DNA from: CAYTZN01 sp964442495
Lineage (GTDB): Bacteria > Pseudomonadota > Gammaproteobacteria > Legionellales > Legionellaceae
DNA: 64,000 nt
Assembly: GCA_964442495.1 (NCBI GenBank)
Contig: CAYTZN010000004.1
Span: forward strand, 62,001 to 126,000
Direction: 5' to 3'
Shown here: positions 8,430 through 18,065 of the stretch, piece after piece
How positions within the stretch are numbered: position 1 is the first letter of the stretch
Layout: every line of letters begins with the position of its first letter
Program-made: the position numbers and the translations under genes
Notes under the pieces: model-generated
Seen by the model: only the letters and a program-made list of their open reading frames with translations
The model's database searches: none
What the model was told of the DNA's origin: nothing

Positions 8430-9593
8430 TTATGCCCCATTGATGGCGGTTTTTAAAATATCTTCATATTCACTAGCACTAAACAAAATGGGATTTCCAC
8501 TTGCAGAGGCATCTTCCGTCGCCATTTTGGCAATACGGACTAAATGCTGCTCATCAATACCCATTTCTCTGAGTGTGTGTTCAATACCAAGCTCTAAGCG
8601 TAATTGAAGTATCCAATCAATAAACCCTTCAAAACCGTTCTTGATTTGTAAAAAAGCTGCGAGACGTTCAATTTTAGGTTCTATCGCATGGCGATTTCTC
8701 TGCAACACATAAGGCATTAGTACCGCGTTTAAGCGGCCGTGATGAGCATCGTAGATAGCGCCTAATGGGTGTGCTAACGCATGCATGGCCCCGAGACCGC
8801 GTTGAAATGCAGTGGCTCCCATGGCTGAAGCGACGAGCATCTGCGTGCGTGCTTCTATGCATTGGCCATTTTGTACAGCTTTAGGTAAATATTCCTTGAT
8901 AAGCCTTATCCCTTCAATAGCAATGCCTTCTGCTAATGGATGATAGCCCGTGGTGCAGTAGGCTTCTAGATTATGAGAAAGTGCATCAATGCCTGTTGCT
9001 GCAGTAATATGTGGGGGTAAACTCAACGTCAGCAGAGGGTCTAAGATGACTATTTTGGGTAACATTTGTGGGTGGAAAATAATTTTTTTAATGTGATGTG
9101 CATGGTCAGTAATAACAGACGCTCGTCCCACTTCAGAGCCTGTGCCTGCGGTTGTTGGTAGCGCCACAACAGGGGCCATACCCCTGACGTTCACTCTCGT
9201 CCAGTTATCACCCACATCTTCAAAATCCCATAAGGGCCTATCTTGGCCAATCATCAATGCAATGGCTTTTCCAGCATCGAGGGCCGAGCCCCCACCGATG
9301 GCAATAACACCGTCATGTTTGCCCGCATGGAAGGCTGAGATGCCATCGATGATATTTTCACCCGTTGGGTTTGCCTTGATGGCTTTAAACACCTTTACAC
9401 GAAGCCCTGCATTTTTACAGCCTTGTAAGACGTTCTCAAGCATGGGTAGCTCCGCCAAACTGGGATCAGTTACCAATAAGGGTGCGCTCATTCCAAGGGT
9501 GCTGCATGCGGCAGGAAGTTCATCTGCACGTCCTGCACCTACTTTAATAGAGGTGGGGTAGTTCCAATTTGCGATCAATGATGGTGTGCTCAT
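8430..9593 (-). CDS. Iron-containing (group III) alcohol dehydrogenase
   Basis: The 387-residue protein has the NAD(P)-binding GGGSALDAGKAIALM motif and the metal-binding segments DALSHNLEAY and HALAHPLGAIYDAHHG typical of Fe-dependent alcohol dehydrogenases. These oxidise or reduce alcohol/aldehyde pairs. It follows the aldehyde dehydrogenase by 16 bases and precedes the amidotransferase. I infer that it oxidises a gamma-glutamylated amino alcohol to the aldehyde used by its neighbour. A TTG at 9602 is an alternative start, but the ribosome-site spacing favours ATG 9593. Confidence 0.92.
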   Translation of the reverse strand: MSTPSLIANWNYPTSIKVGAGRADELPAACSTLGMSAPLLVTDPSLAELPMLENVLQGCKNAGLRVKVFKAIKANPTGENIIDGISAFHAGKHDGVIAIGGGSALDAGKAIALMIGQDRPLWDFEDVGDNWTRVNVRGMAPVVALPTTAGTGSEVGRASVITDHAHHIKKIIFHPQMLPKIVILDPLLTLSLPPHITAATGIDALSHNLEAYCTTGYHPLAEGIAIEGIRLIKEYLPKAVQNGQCIEARTQMLVASAMGATAFQRGLGAMHALAHPLGAIYDAHHGRLNAVLMPYVLQRNRHAIEPKIERLAAFLQIKNGFEGFIDWILQLRLELGIEHTLREMGIDEQHLVRIAKMATEDASASGNPILFSASEYEDILKTAINGA

Positions 9594-9609
9594 GGTTAAC
9601 AATGTCCTT

Positions 9610-11001
9610 TTAGACGATTTTTTTAATGTGGAAAGATTTAGGGCGAGTCAGTGATTCGTAACCTATCGTCGACAGTGTGCAGCCGCGGCCAGAATTTTTA
9701 ACCCCGGTCCAGGCCAGTGCTGGGTCAAGATAATCACAACGGTTAATAAAAAAAGTTCCCGTAGCAAGTTGTTCACCTATGCGCACACCTGCCTCAATGT
9801 CTTCGGTAAATACAGTGGCGGTTAACCCATAACCGCTGTCATTCATCCGTTGAATGGCTTCTTCATCATTTTTAACGCTCATGATACCAACAACAGGACC
9901 AAATGACTCTTCAGTCATGATACGCATGTCATGGTTTACGTTTGTTAAAACCTGCGGTGCGAGATAAGCGCTTCCTGGATGGTCCAAAGGAAAATGTTCA
10001 CTATTGATGTGGGCTACGGCGCCTTCTTGTACCGCTTCTTTGATTTGTTCTCGAACAAAATCAGCAGCAGAAGCACGCACAAGCGGTCCTAGCGTTGTTT
10101 TTTTATCGTCAGAGCGACCGAGAACATATTGATTAACCAGGGTCACGGCTTTGGCCACGAAAGTTTCAAACACGTCTTGATGAACATAAATACGTTCAAT
10201 ACCGCAGCACGACTGACCGGAATTAAAAAACGCGCCATCAATGGCGGTAGCCACGGCCATGTCGATGGATGCATCAGCGCGAACATAGGCGGGATCTTTA
10301 CCACCAAGTTCCAAGCCCACACTGATAAAGCGCCCGCTTGCGGCCTTTTCTACCATTTCTCCACCTGCGACGGAGCCTGTAAAAGCCACGTGTTGAATAG
10401 GTGCTTCTCGTATAACCGCTTCCGTGTCCGAATGCGTTAAATGTAAATATTGAAAAACACCTTCGGGAAGACCTGCCTTAGCAAAGGCCTCAGCAAAACG
10501 CTCTGCGACTAAGGGCGTTTGGGCGGAATGTTTTAGGATAACTACATTGCCGGCCATGATGGCTGGAATAATGGTGTTAACTGCCGTGAGGTAGGGATAA
10601 TTCCAAGGGGCAATTACAAACACGGTGCCTAACGGCTCTCGTTTAATATAACGGATAAAACCAGCTTTTTCAGGGAGCTGAATGGGGGCCAGTGCGGTCC
10701 TTGCGGTTGCTATCATGTAGCGAGCACGTTCTTCAAGGCCTGCTAATTCTGAAGCAGCATAACGAATAGGACGGCCCATTTGCCAGCAAATTTCATCGGC
10801 TATTTTGTCTTTATTGCGAAGCAAGGCATCAATGGCTCGTGAGCAATAGATGTCTCGTTCAATAATAGGCACTTCTTTCCAGAGTGGTTTGGCTTTTGCA
10901 TTTTTATCCAAGGCGATTTGTATGTCTTTGGGTGTCGCAAATTGGCGCTCTACATACACCGAATTATCAATAGGAGAAAGTGTTTTAAATGTATTTGTCA
11001 T
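9610..11001 (-). CDS. NAD(P)-dependent aldehyde dehydrogenase
   Basis: The 463-residue product is a standard aldehyde dehydrogenase. It shows the cofactor-site FTGSVAGGEMV, the general-base glutamate in ELGGKDP, and the catalytic cysteine in FFNSGQSCCGIERIY. It resembles succinate-semialdehyde / PuuC-type enzymes. The ATG at 11001 begins one base after the stop of the glutamine-synthetase-like gene, so the two are coupled; an in-frame ATG at 11088 lies deep inside that gene and is rejected. Predicted role: oxidation of a gamma-glutamyl aminoaldehyde to the acid. Confidence 0.93.
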   Translation of the reverse strand: MTNTFKTLSPIDNSVYVERQFATPKDIQIALDKNAKAKPLWKEVPIIERDIYCSRAIDALLRNKDKIADEICWQMGRPIRYAASELAGLEERARYMIATARTALAPIQLPEKAGFIRYIKREPLGTVFVIAPWNYPYLTAVNTIIPAIMAGNVVILKHSAQTPLVAERFAEAFAKAGLPEGVFQYLHLTHSDTEAVIREAPIQHVAFTGSVAGGEMVEKAASGRFISVGLELGGKDPAYVRADASIDMAVATAIDGAFFNSGQSCCGIERIYVHQDVFETFVAKAVTLVNQYVLGRSDDKKTTLGPLVRASAADFVREQIKEAVQEGAVAHINSEHFPLDHPGSAYLAPQVLTNVNHDMRIMTEESFGPVVGIMSVKNDEEAIQRMNDSGYGLTATVFTEDIEAGVRIGEQLATGTFFINRCDYLDPALAWTGVKNSGRGCTLSTIGYESLTRPKSFHIKKIV

Positions 11002-11002
11002 G

Positions 11003-12451
11003 TTAAATAATCTCAAAGTAGCGATCGAGTTCCCAGTCAGTGATGTGGCGGCGAAATTCCCGCTCTTCCCATTCGCGTGTGGCGGCAAAGTGCTCTACAA
11101 AATCTGTCCCAAAAAGAAGGTGTGCCGCTTCTGATTGTTTTAAAGACGTGGCGGCTTCCCATAATGTTCGAGGTAAAGCGAGCGTTTTATCATGGGTTTG
11201 TTCGTATGAGTTACCTTTTACTTCGGGTTCGGGCTCTAGTTCATGTTCAATGCCATAAAGGCCTGATCCTATTGCTGCAGCCAGTGCAAGATAAGGATTG
11301 GCGTCGGCTGATCCTAAGCGATATTCAATGCGCTGAGATTTTTCATTGCCAGGAATCACTCGCAGTGCCGTGGTACGATTTTCTACTCCCCAGGTGGCAT
11401 CTGTAGGTGCCCAAAAGCCTGGAATGAGGCGTTTATAACTATTGATTGTGGGTGAAAACATAGCCAACAATTCAGGCATAAGCCGTTGTTGTCCCGCAAG
11501 AAAATGCGTCTGGCATTTGCTCATGTTATGCGGTTTAGATGGGTCGTAAAAGGCTGAGCCTGAGCCATTTTTATGTTGTAAGGAAACATGAATATGCCCA
11601 CTTTGACCAGGGTAATTAGGAGACCATTTTGCCATGAAAGTAGCCATCATGTTGTTACGTTGGGCAAGAATTTTCATGCAGGTTTTAAATAACGCTGCTT
11701 TATCGCCAGCAGCCTCAGCGTGATCATAGGCAATGGCAGCCTCGAGGACGCCGGGGCCTGTTTCAGTGTGTAAGCCCTCAATGGGGAAGTCCATCACTTC
11801 GGCCATGTTCAGGATTTGATGGTATAACTCAGCATGTACGGTATTCCGAAGAACAGAATATCCAAAAAAATCTGGGGTGATGGGTTTTAAATCACGAAAA
11901 CCTTTTGCACGAATACTCTCGGGCGTCTCATCAAACATGAAAAACTCATATTCTAGTGCTGCAAAGGGGTTAAACCCCATTTGTTCAGCCTTTTGAATAA
12001 CACGACGTAAAATGGCTCGTGGACACAAGGCTTCTGCGCGGCCATCAAATTCAGCCATAAAAAGAAGTTGGTTATTTTCAAAAACCAGCTCTCTACAACT
12101 TTCTGGAATGATGCGAACGTGGGCGTCGGGGTATCCGGTGTGCCAACCCGTATACTTTGTATTATCATACAGTTTATCTTTTGAGTCCCAGCCTAAGATA
12201 ACATCACAAAAAGCAAATCCATGTTGAAGGGATGAAAAAAATTTATCTCGGCTCATGTATTTGCCGAGCATCACGCCGTCCATATCAAAAACCCCAACTT
12301 TAACGTGTGTTAGTTGGCGTTCTTCTACAATGCGTTGCGCGTCTTCATGCGTTTTGACTTGCCTTGGATTAAGCATCATCCGTCCTTGTTTATTGTAAAA
12401 AATCGTCCTGTTGCTATCAGGCAGCTTACGCGCCCCTGTAAATAACGCCAT
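11003..12451 (-). CDS. Glutamine synthetase-like gamma-glutamyl-amine ligase (PuuA/GlnA4-like)
   Basis: The 482-residue protein has the glutamine synthetase beta-grasp and catalytic domains, with metal-site segments ALEYEFFMF and HTETGPGVLEAA, the SGHIHVSL ATP region and the NRTTALRVIPG arginine region. It lacks the adenylylation loop typical of GlnA. Such proteins ligate glutamate to amines (PuuA for putrescine, GlnA4 for ethanolamine). It is first in a minus-strand operon with an aldehyde dehydrogenase, Fe-alcohol dehydrogenase and amidotransferase, which suggests an amino-alcohol substrate. The start at 12451 has AGGT upstream; codon 25 or 26 is an alternative start. Confidence 0.9.
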   Translation of the reverse strand: MALFTGARKLPDSNRTIFYNKQGRMMLNPRQVKTHEDAQRIVEERQLTHVKVGVFDMDGVMLGKYMSRDKFFSSLQHGFAFCDVILGWDSKDKLYDNTKYTGWHTGYPDAHVRIIPESCRELVFENNQLLFMAEFDGRAEALCPRAILRRVIQKAEQMGFNPFAALEYEFFMFDETPESIRAKGFRDLKPITPDFFGYSVLRNTVHAELYHQILNMAEVMDFPIEGLHTETGPGVLEAAIAYDHAEAAGDKAALFKTCMKILAQRNNMMATFMAKWSPNYPGQSGHIHVSLQHKNGSGSAFYDPSKPHNMSKCQTHFLAGQQRLMPELLAMFSPTINSYKRLIPGFWAPTDATWGVENRTTALRVIPGNEKSQRIEYRLGSADANPYLALAAAIGSGLYGIEHELEPEPEVKGNSYEQTHDKTLALPRTLWEAATSLKQSEAAHLLFGTDFVEHFAATREWEEREFRRHITDWELDRYFEII

Positions 12452-12557
12452 ACATTACCTATTTATTTTAAGATCCGCAAATTCAAATTCGTCGAGTTGA
12501 AGCGTCTTATTCAATCCGCTAGACTCAAAGGATTCATCTTGAATATTGAGTTATCGC

Positions 12558-13040
12558 ATGAGAAAAATCGCAAGCCTAACGGTTATAGAAAGGGGCATTT
12601 TATTGTTCTGGGGGCTTTGGTTTGCTTTGGCGGCAAGTGCAGATGTTTCAAATTTTTTACAGGTGATAGCCTGGATTCCAATGGATTTTCCTTTTTCATC
12701 TAAAAATTACGATTTAGTGGTCCAATCTTTCAACACTTATGGGGTTCATCAGCCGTCTCTTTTAGCAGTGTTTTGTTATGGGTGTATTATTGTTTGGGCT
12801 TTCGTCATTGCGCTGGCTTTTTCTATGGCTTTTTTGCGTCCTAATCATAAGGCATTGGCACATAACGCGTTTCTTATTAGCTTTATGCTGACCGCTTTTT
12901 TTATCCTGATGGATGAAATTTTTTTACAATATGAATTTGAACATAACCATTTGATAAGGCTCGGGTTTCAGCTCTTAACGTTTGTGGTGTTTTATCTCTT
13001 AAGCCAAAAGCCCAATGCGCTTAAACACTCTATACACTGA
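12558..13040 (+). CDS. Four-helix inner-membrane protein, unknown function
   Basis: This product of about 160 residues has four likely membrane helices, near residues 9-30, 70-95, 105-125 and 132-149. A polar loop follows the first helix and the C-terminus is basic. No family was recognised. ATG 12558 is used; a TTG at 12546 is in frame but without a better ribosome site. It is divergent from the gamma-glutamylation operon and precedes coaBC by about 80 bases. It may share the intergenic promoter region, but no functional link can be shown. Confidence 0.7.
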   Translation: MRKIASLTVIERGILLFWGLWFALAASADVSNFLQVIAWIPMDFPFSSKNYDLVVQSFNTYGVHQPSLLAVFCYGCIIVWAFVIALAFSMAFLRPNHKALAHNAFLISFMLTAFFILMDEIFLQYEFEHNHLIRLGFQLLTFVVFYLLSQKPNALKHSIH

Positions 13041-13121
13041 GTTTGTAGTGTTTCTTTATGACGACGATTGTGTTTTGATCACGGTTTGTCCTATCACGAA
13101 ACGATGGTTATGCAAGATTTT

Positions 13122-14315
13122 ATGAATAAAAAGGTAGTATTAGGCATTTGTGGAGGAATTGCTGCTTATAAATCGGCATATCTTGTTAGAGAGTTGACGC
13201 GCTTAGGAGCGACAGTTCGTGTCGTTATGACGCAATCGGCGCAACAATTTATTACCCCTTTGACCATGCAAGCCTTAAGTGGTCATGAGGTGCGCTCCGA
13301 GCGCTTCGACACGCAAGCCGAACGCGCCATGGGGCACATTGAACTTGCACGTTGGGCTGATGTTCTTTTAATTGCACCCGCAACGGCAAATTGCATTGCA
13401 AAATTAGCCAACGGAATGGCTGATGATCTGTTGTCTACCTTGTATTTGGTTGCTGAGACTCCTGTGCTGATCTGTCCTGCCATGAACCGTAGCATGTGGG
13501 CACATCCTGCTACAAAGGCAAACTGTCAAACCCTTGCTGAGCGGGGCGTTGTGATAGTGGGGCCTGAAGAGGGGGCGCAAGCCTGCGGTGAGTTTGGTTT
13601 TGGGCGGATGAGTGAGGTGGATAATATTATAGAAGCTTTGCGCCTTTATGATGTGCACCAATCATTAAAGGGCCAGAAAATAGTAATAACCGCCGGTCCC
13701 ACGCGTGAAATGGTAGACCCTGTCCGCTATGTTAGTAATTATAGTTCTGGAAAAATGGGTTATGCGATGGCCGCTGCAGCCGCCATGGCTGGTGCTGAGG
13801 TTATTTTGATCAGTGGGCCCACGGCGCGTCCTTTGCCTGAGGGTGTTACTTTCCTACAGGTCGACTCAGCCACCGCCATGTTTAATGCGGTAATGGGTGC
13901 ATTACAACCTGGCATGATTTTTATAGGTGCTGCGGCTGTTGCTGATTATGGTGTAGAACACTCTGCAGAGCATAAACTTAAAAAGAAAGACAATGCTACC
14001 CTCACGCTTCAATTAACGCCTAACCCTGATATTCTCGCGGCTGTAGCCAAAAGTGGCAAGGCATCGTATGTGGTTGGTTTTGCTGCTGAAACTGAAAATG
14101 TATTAAAAAATGCAAAAGATAAGTTATTGTCCAAAAAACTAAACATGATCATAGCCAATCGTGTTGGGAATGGGCTTGGTTTTGATAACGATGATAATGC
14201 TGTGACGGTATTAACCTCGGAGAGTAGCGTTGAGCTATCACTTATGCATAAAACACGGTTGGCAGGACAAATCATTGCAATTCTTGCTACAAATCTGCAA
14301 AATGTCCCGCAATAA
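13122..14315 (+). CDS. coaBC: Bifunctional phosphopantothenoylcysteine decarboxylase / ligase
   Basis: The 397-residue protein fuses CoaC and CoaB. The N-terminal flavoprotein half has GICGGIAAYKS, the catalytic region MGHIELARWADVLLIAPAT and the PAMNRSMW substrate motif. The C-terminal ligase half has the conserved ITAGPTREMVDPVRYVSNYS and SGKMGYAMA motifs and the KLKKKD lysines. It makes 4'-phosphopantetheine from phosphopantothenate, the core of coenzyme A synthesis. ATG 13122 gives family length; ATG 13110 is possible and TTG 13068 unlikely. The dut gene follows after 24 bases, the common coaBC-dut arrangement. Confidence 0.96.
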   Translation: MNKKVVLGICGGIAAYKSAYLVRELTRLGATVRVVMTQSAQQFITPLTMQALSGHEVRSERFDTQAERAMGHIELARWADVLLIAPATANCIAKLANGMADDLLSTLYLVAETPVLICPAMNRSMWAHPATKANCQTLAERGVVIVGPEEGAQACGEFGFGRMSEVDNIIEALRLYDVHQSLKGQKIVITAGPTREMVDPVRYVSNYSSGKMGYAMAAAAAMAGAEVILISGPTARPLPEGVTFLQVDSATAMFNAVMGALQPGMIFIGAAAVADYGVEHSAEHKLKKKDNATLTLQLTPNPDILAAVAKSGKASYVVGFAAETENVLKNAKDKLLSKKLNMIIANRVGNGLGFDNDDNAVTVLTSESSVELSLMHKTRLAGQIIAILATNLQNVPQ

Positions 14316-14339
14316 ACTCGGCACAACATTGAGAGAGAC

Positions 14340-14798
14340 ATGGAACAAGCCATTCAATTAAAAATTCTAGACCCCCGTATTGGGAATTCTATTCCCTTGC
14401 CGACCTATGCTACTTCCGGTGCCGCGGGCATTGATCTGCGTGTTTGTATCGATGCGCCATTGCAAATTGGAGCCAATGAGACGGTATTGTTGCCAACAGG
14501 CATCGCCATTTACATCGCTGACCCCCATTTAGCCGCAGTCATTTTACCCCGTTCAGGTCTTGGTCATAAGCACGGGATTGTGCTTGGGAATTTGGTGGGG
14601 TTAATTGATTCTGATTATCAAGGTGAATTAAAAATTTCTTGCTGGAACCGTAATCAAGAGCATTTTACAGTAAATCCTGGCGATAGAATTGCCCAATTAG
14701 TGTTCATCCCCGTAACGCAAGTCGCTTTTTCCGTGGTGGAGTCTTTTACTGAGACCTCTCGTGGAGAAGGTGGCTTTGGCAGTTCAGGGAGACAATAA
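14340..14798 (+). CDS. dut: Deoxyuridine 5'-triphosphate nucleotidohydrolase
   Basis: The 152-residue homotrimeric dUTPase has all five motifs, including the GAAGIDLR motif, PRSGLGHKHGI, LVGLIDSDYQGEL, GDRIAQLVF and the C-terminal arm RGEGGFGSSG. It hydrolyses dUTP to dUMP and prevents uracil incorporation. It lies between coaBC and algC, with its stop directly abutting the next start codon. Confidence 0.97.
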   Translation: MEQAIQLKILDPRIGNSIPLPTYATSGAAGIDLRVCIDAPLQIGANETVLLPTGIAIYIADPHLAAVILPRSGLGHKHGIVLGNLVGLIDSDYQGELKISCWNRNQEHFTVNPGDRIAQLVFIPVTQVAFSVVESFTETSRGEGGFGSSGRQ

Positions 14799-16199
14799 AT
14801 GAATGTTAACCATGCTTACCAACAAAGGCAAGTCGACCGTGGTGTTTTTCGGGCTTATGACATTCGTGGCATCATAGATAGCCAGCTTGATACCGATGCT
14901 TTTTATAGCATTGGCAAGGCAGTGGCTTGTCGCTTACATGCCTTAGACCGTACCTCCATATTTTTAGCCCGGGATGGGCGGTTAACCAGTGACAGTTTAG
15001 CGAATGCGTTAAAAGAAGGTTTATTAGAGAGCGGGATAACGGTTCTTGATTTAGGCGCAGTGGCAACACCGGTGATGTATTATGCAACCCATGCTCATGG
15101 GGGTGATTGTGGCTTGATGGTGACGGGTAGCCATAATCCAGCTGATTACAATGGCATTAAAATTGTGTTGGCAGGCACGACCCTTGCCCAGGCTGATATT
15201 GAACAACTGTATGACTTGGTTACCCTTGGTACATCCATAAAAGGCGAGGGAAAGTACCAGCCTTTTTCTATTATGGAAGACTACATCACGCGTATTGTTG
15301 GGGATGTTACGTTAAAACGCCGGTTAAAAGTGGTTGTTGATTGTGGCAACGGTATTGCGGGAGCCACCATTCCTCGTGTGATTGAGCAGTTGGGTTGTGA
15401 CGTTATTCCTTTATATTGTGAAGTGGATGGCTGTTTTCCAAACCATCATCCTGACCCTACCGTTGAGGCTAACTTGGTGGATCTCCGTGCCGCAGTTGCC
15501 ACTCATCAAGCAGATTGTGGTCTTGCCTTTGATGGAGATGCTGATAGGTTAGGTGTTGTAACCAATCTTGGGGAAATCATTTGGCCCGATCGCTTAATGA
15601 TGTTTTATGCAAAAGATGTATTAAAGCGTAACTCAGGCGCGACCATTGTTTATGATGTTAAATGCTCGAGCCACCTTGCGACCGTGATTGAGGCGGCTGG
15701 TGGTGTGGCTAAAATGTGTCCTACAGGACACTCTATCGTTAAAAAAATAATGAAAGAAGAGCATGCGGCCCTGGCTGGTGAAATGAGTGGTCATCTGTTC
15801 TTTAAAGATCGCTGGTATGGCTTTGACGATGCTTTATACAGTGCTTGTCGCTTATTAGAGATTATTAGCCAATCAACACAAACCATCAGTGAGCAATTTG
15901 CTCTTATTCCCAATAGTGTGAATACCCCAGAAATCAAAATATCTATTCTTGATGACGAAAAATTTATATTCATGCAGCGTTTTAGTGAGCAGGCTCATTT
16001 TCCGAATGCGCGCCTCATTGATATTGATGGCTTGCGGGTGGAATTTCCGCATGGTTGGGGGTTGCTACGCGCTTCTAATACAACACCGTGTTTGGTGGCA
16101 CGTTTTGAAGCGGAAGACGCTGCAAGTTTGAGTGAAATTCAAGCCTTATTTAAAACGCAATTGTATGCCTTAGACAAAGAGCTGGTTATACCGTTTTAG
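14799..16199 (+). CDS. algC: Phosphomannomutase / phosphoglucomutase (AlgC-like)
   Basis: The 466-residue alpha-D-phosphohexomutase has the phosphoserine loop VTGSHNPADYNG, the metal loop DGDADRLGV, the sugar-binding GEMSGHLFF and the phosphate-binding RASNTTP. It interconverts hexose 6- and 1-phosphates for lipopolysaccharide and other glycans. The ATG immediately follows the dut stop (TAAATG), so translation is probably coupled, as in Pseudomonas dut-algC. Exact substrate preference cannot be read from sequence. Confidence 0.92.
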   Translation: MNVNHAYQQRQVDRGVFRAYDIRGIIDSQLDTDAFYSIGKAVACRLHALDRTSIFLARDGRLTSDSLANALKEGLLESGITVLDLGAVATPVMYYATHAHGGDCGLMVTGSHNPADYNGIKIVLAGTTLAQADIEQLYDLVTLGTSIKGEGKYQPFSIMEDYITRIVGDVTLKRRLKVVVDCGNGIAGATIPRVIEQLGCDVIPLYCEVDGCFPNHHPDPTVEANLVDLRAAVATHQADCGLAFDGDADRLGVVTNLGEIIWPDRLMMFYAKDVLKRNSGATIVYDVKCSSHLATVIEAAGGVAKMCPTGHSIVKKIMKEEHAALAGEMSGHLFFKDRWYGFDDALYSACRLLEIISQSTQTISEQFALIPNSVNTPEIKISILDDEKFIFMQRFSEQAHFPNARLIDIDGLRVEFPHGWGLLRASNTTPCLVARFEAEDAASLSEIQALFKTQLYALDKELVIPF

Positions 16200-16239
16200 T
16201 TATTGTGAGCCGTTCAGGAGTTGCGTTATTTTTAGAGCG

Positions 16240-17937
16240 TTATGTCGCTTGAACGGCATATAGCATGGCTTCAACAGGTTGCTGGTTTTGTTGGCGCGCG
16301 ATAATTTTTTCATGGCTTAATAATGTTAAGCCATGTTGATTACATAACGATTTAGCATAATCAGGATGGTGGCTAAAACGCGCATTATCGTGAAGTTCCC
16401 AGGGTGGGTTGTCACTGATTTCATGGGTAAAGACAAAAATACCTTTATGAGGCGTTAGCCGCCGTTGAATTGCAGTAAAAAGAGGTTCAAGAGACCCCAA
16501 ATAGGGCAATACATCGGCCGCGATGGCGAGGTCATAATAGTCCTTGTTTTTTTCTAAAAATGCGACCAATTCTGCGTCTATCAATTCATCATAAATACCC
16601 TTTTTTTGGGCTTCCGCCAACATTTTGGGTGCGATATCTACGCCTGTTAAATGTGCACTCATTTCCCGAAGAACCGGTCCAGAAAGGCCTGTGCCACACC
16701 CTAAGTCGATTGTCTTTTTTAGAGGAGTCACGTTTAAGTGGTGAAGGAGGCGTCCAATCTGTTGTGGTACCATGTACTGTAGCGTGCTTTGTAAATGCTC
16801 ATCATAATAAAGAGAGTAATTGTTAAATAAATTTTTAACGTAAGCAGGGCAGGCATTTGGGTGTTTAATGCCGGTGAATGCATCCAACATAAACTTTGTG
16901 GTTTCATCCTCGGGATGGCTCGCATGTGCCTGCTCAAGCAAGGGGATAGCTTTTTCCCGTTGTTCTAAACGTATGTAGATGACGGCTAGATTATTTAAGG
17001 CATTAAAATGTTCAGGTTGTTTTGATAAAATCAGCTCAAAGTGGTCGATGGCCTTTGGTAAATGGCCAAGGGCCATCTCGGCTACCCCCGCATTGTATAA
17101 ATATTCAATGTTGAATGCTTCTTTTTTTAGCAATATATTGTAGTGAATCAGGGCATTTTCAAAGCGGTCATGGTGAATGAATGTTGCGGCAAGGTTATTT
17201 TGAGCATTAACATGATCATTATCAAAGCTTAATGCGCGTGTAAAATAATCAATGGCGAGTTGTCCTTCCTCGCGTTTTAGAGCAATCACGCCTAAATTGA
17301 CAAGGGTGTCTACATGTTCACTGTCTAAGGCCAAAACCTCATGAAACGCGTGTTCCGCTTTATCAATTTCATTGGTGTCTAGCCAAAGCGTGCCTAAATA
17401 AAAGTGCGCGCCAAGGTGGGATGGTTTAAGGGATAGCACATTGTTAAATTGTGTAATTGCGGCGTCTAATTGGTTATTCTTAAGCAATAATAACCCTGCA
17501 TTGTAATGTGCCGTTAAAAAATCAGGTGCCTCATGAATGGCTAAGCGGTAATGATGAAGTGCTTTTTTAAAGTTATTTTGCGAGTCGTAGAGGCTCGCTA
17601 CATTATTATGGGCTTCTGCATAATGAGGGTTTAAGCGTAAGGCTTCCTCATAATGATGAACGGCGTGCTCTATATCGCCTGATTTTTTATACGCGGTAGC
17701 CAGGTTATTGTGAAGACTCGAGTCGTTAGGATTAAGTTCCAGTGCCTGAGACAGGCAAGTGATGGCTTCAGCCATCTGATGGTGTTGTGCATAGGCGAGC
17801 CCAAGCATGCAAAGCGTTTTCAGGTGGTTGGGCGATAGTGTTAATACGCGTTTATATTGAGTAATGGCCTCAGGCAATTGGCCTTCCATCTGCAATTGAT
17901 AGGCTTTAGAAAACAGCGCTTGAATGTCAATCTTCAT
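16240..17937 (-). CDS. TPR-repeat protein fused to a SAM-dependent methyltransferase
   Basis: The N-terminal two thirds of this 565-residue protein (about residues 5-360) consist of about ten tetratricopeptide repeats with the usual A.....L.P....A spacing. The C-terminal part (about 375-565) is a class I methyltransferase: motif I is IDLGCGTGLSG, followed by LTGVDIAPKML and DLAIAADVLPYLG. Neither a signal peptide nor membrane segments are present. TPR-methyltransferase fusions of this kind occur in Proteobacteria, but the target is unknown; the repeats presumably recruit a protein substrate. It is convergent with algC and not in an operon. Confidence 0.85.
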   Translation of the reverse strand: MKIDIQALFSKAYQLQMEGQLPEAITQYKRVLTLSPNHLKTLCMLGLAYAQHHQMAEAITCLSQALELNPNDSSLHNNLATAYKKSGDIEHAVHHYEEALRLNPHYAEAHNNVASLYDSQNNFKKALHHYRLAIHEAPDFLTAHYNAGLLLLKNNQLDAAITQFNNVLSLKPSHLGAHFYLGTLWLDTNEIDKAEHAFHEVLALDSEHVDTLVNLGVIALKREEGQLAIDYFTRALSFDNDHVNAQNNLAATFIHHDRFENALIHYNILLKKEAFNIEYLYNAGVAEMALGHLPKAIDHFELILSKQPEHFNALNNLAVIYIRLEQREKAIPLLEQAHASHPEDETTKFMLDAFTGIKHPNACPAYVKNLFNNYSLYYDEHLQSTLQYMVPQQIGRLLHHLNVTPLKKTIDLGCGTGLSGPVLREMSAHLTGVDIAPKMLAEAQKKGIYDELIDAELVAFLEKNKDYYDLAIAADVLPYLGSLEPLFTAIQRRLTPHKGIFVFTHEISDNPPWELHDNARFSHHPDYAKSLCNQHGLTLLSHEKIIARQQNQQPVEAMLYAVQAT

Positions 17938-18065
17938 GATGTGATTATATTATCCAAAGGGTCTTTGAGTGGATAGGGAAAATTCTTCATGGACATCATA
18001 ACATGCATTAAATCACTTAAAAGCATGCTCTAGCTGCTTTTGTAAAAATTATAATGGGGATTAAA

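Noticed and set aside
11040..11406. Plus-strand frames antisense to the glutamine-synthetase-like gene
   Set aside because: They are long only because the opposite strand is coding; no start signals or families.
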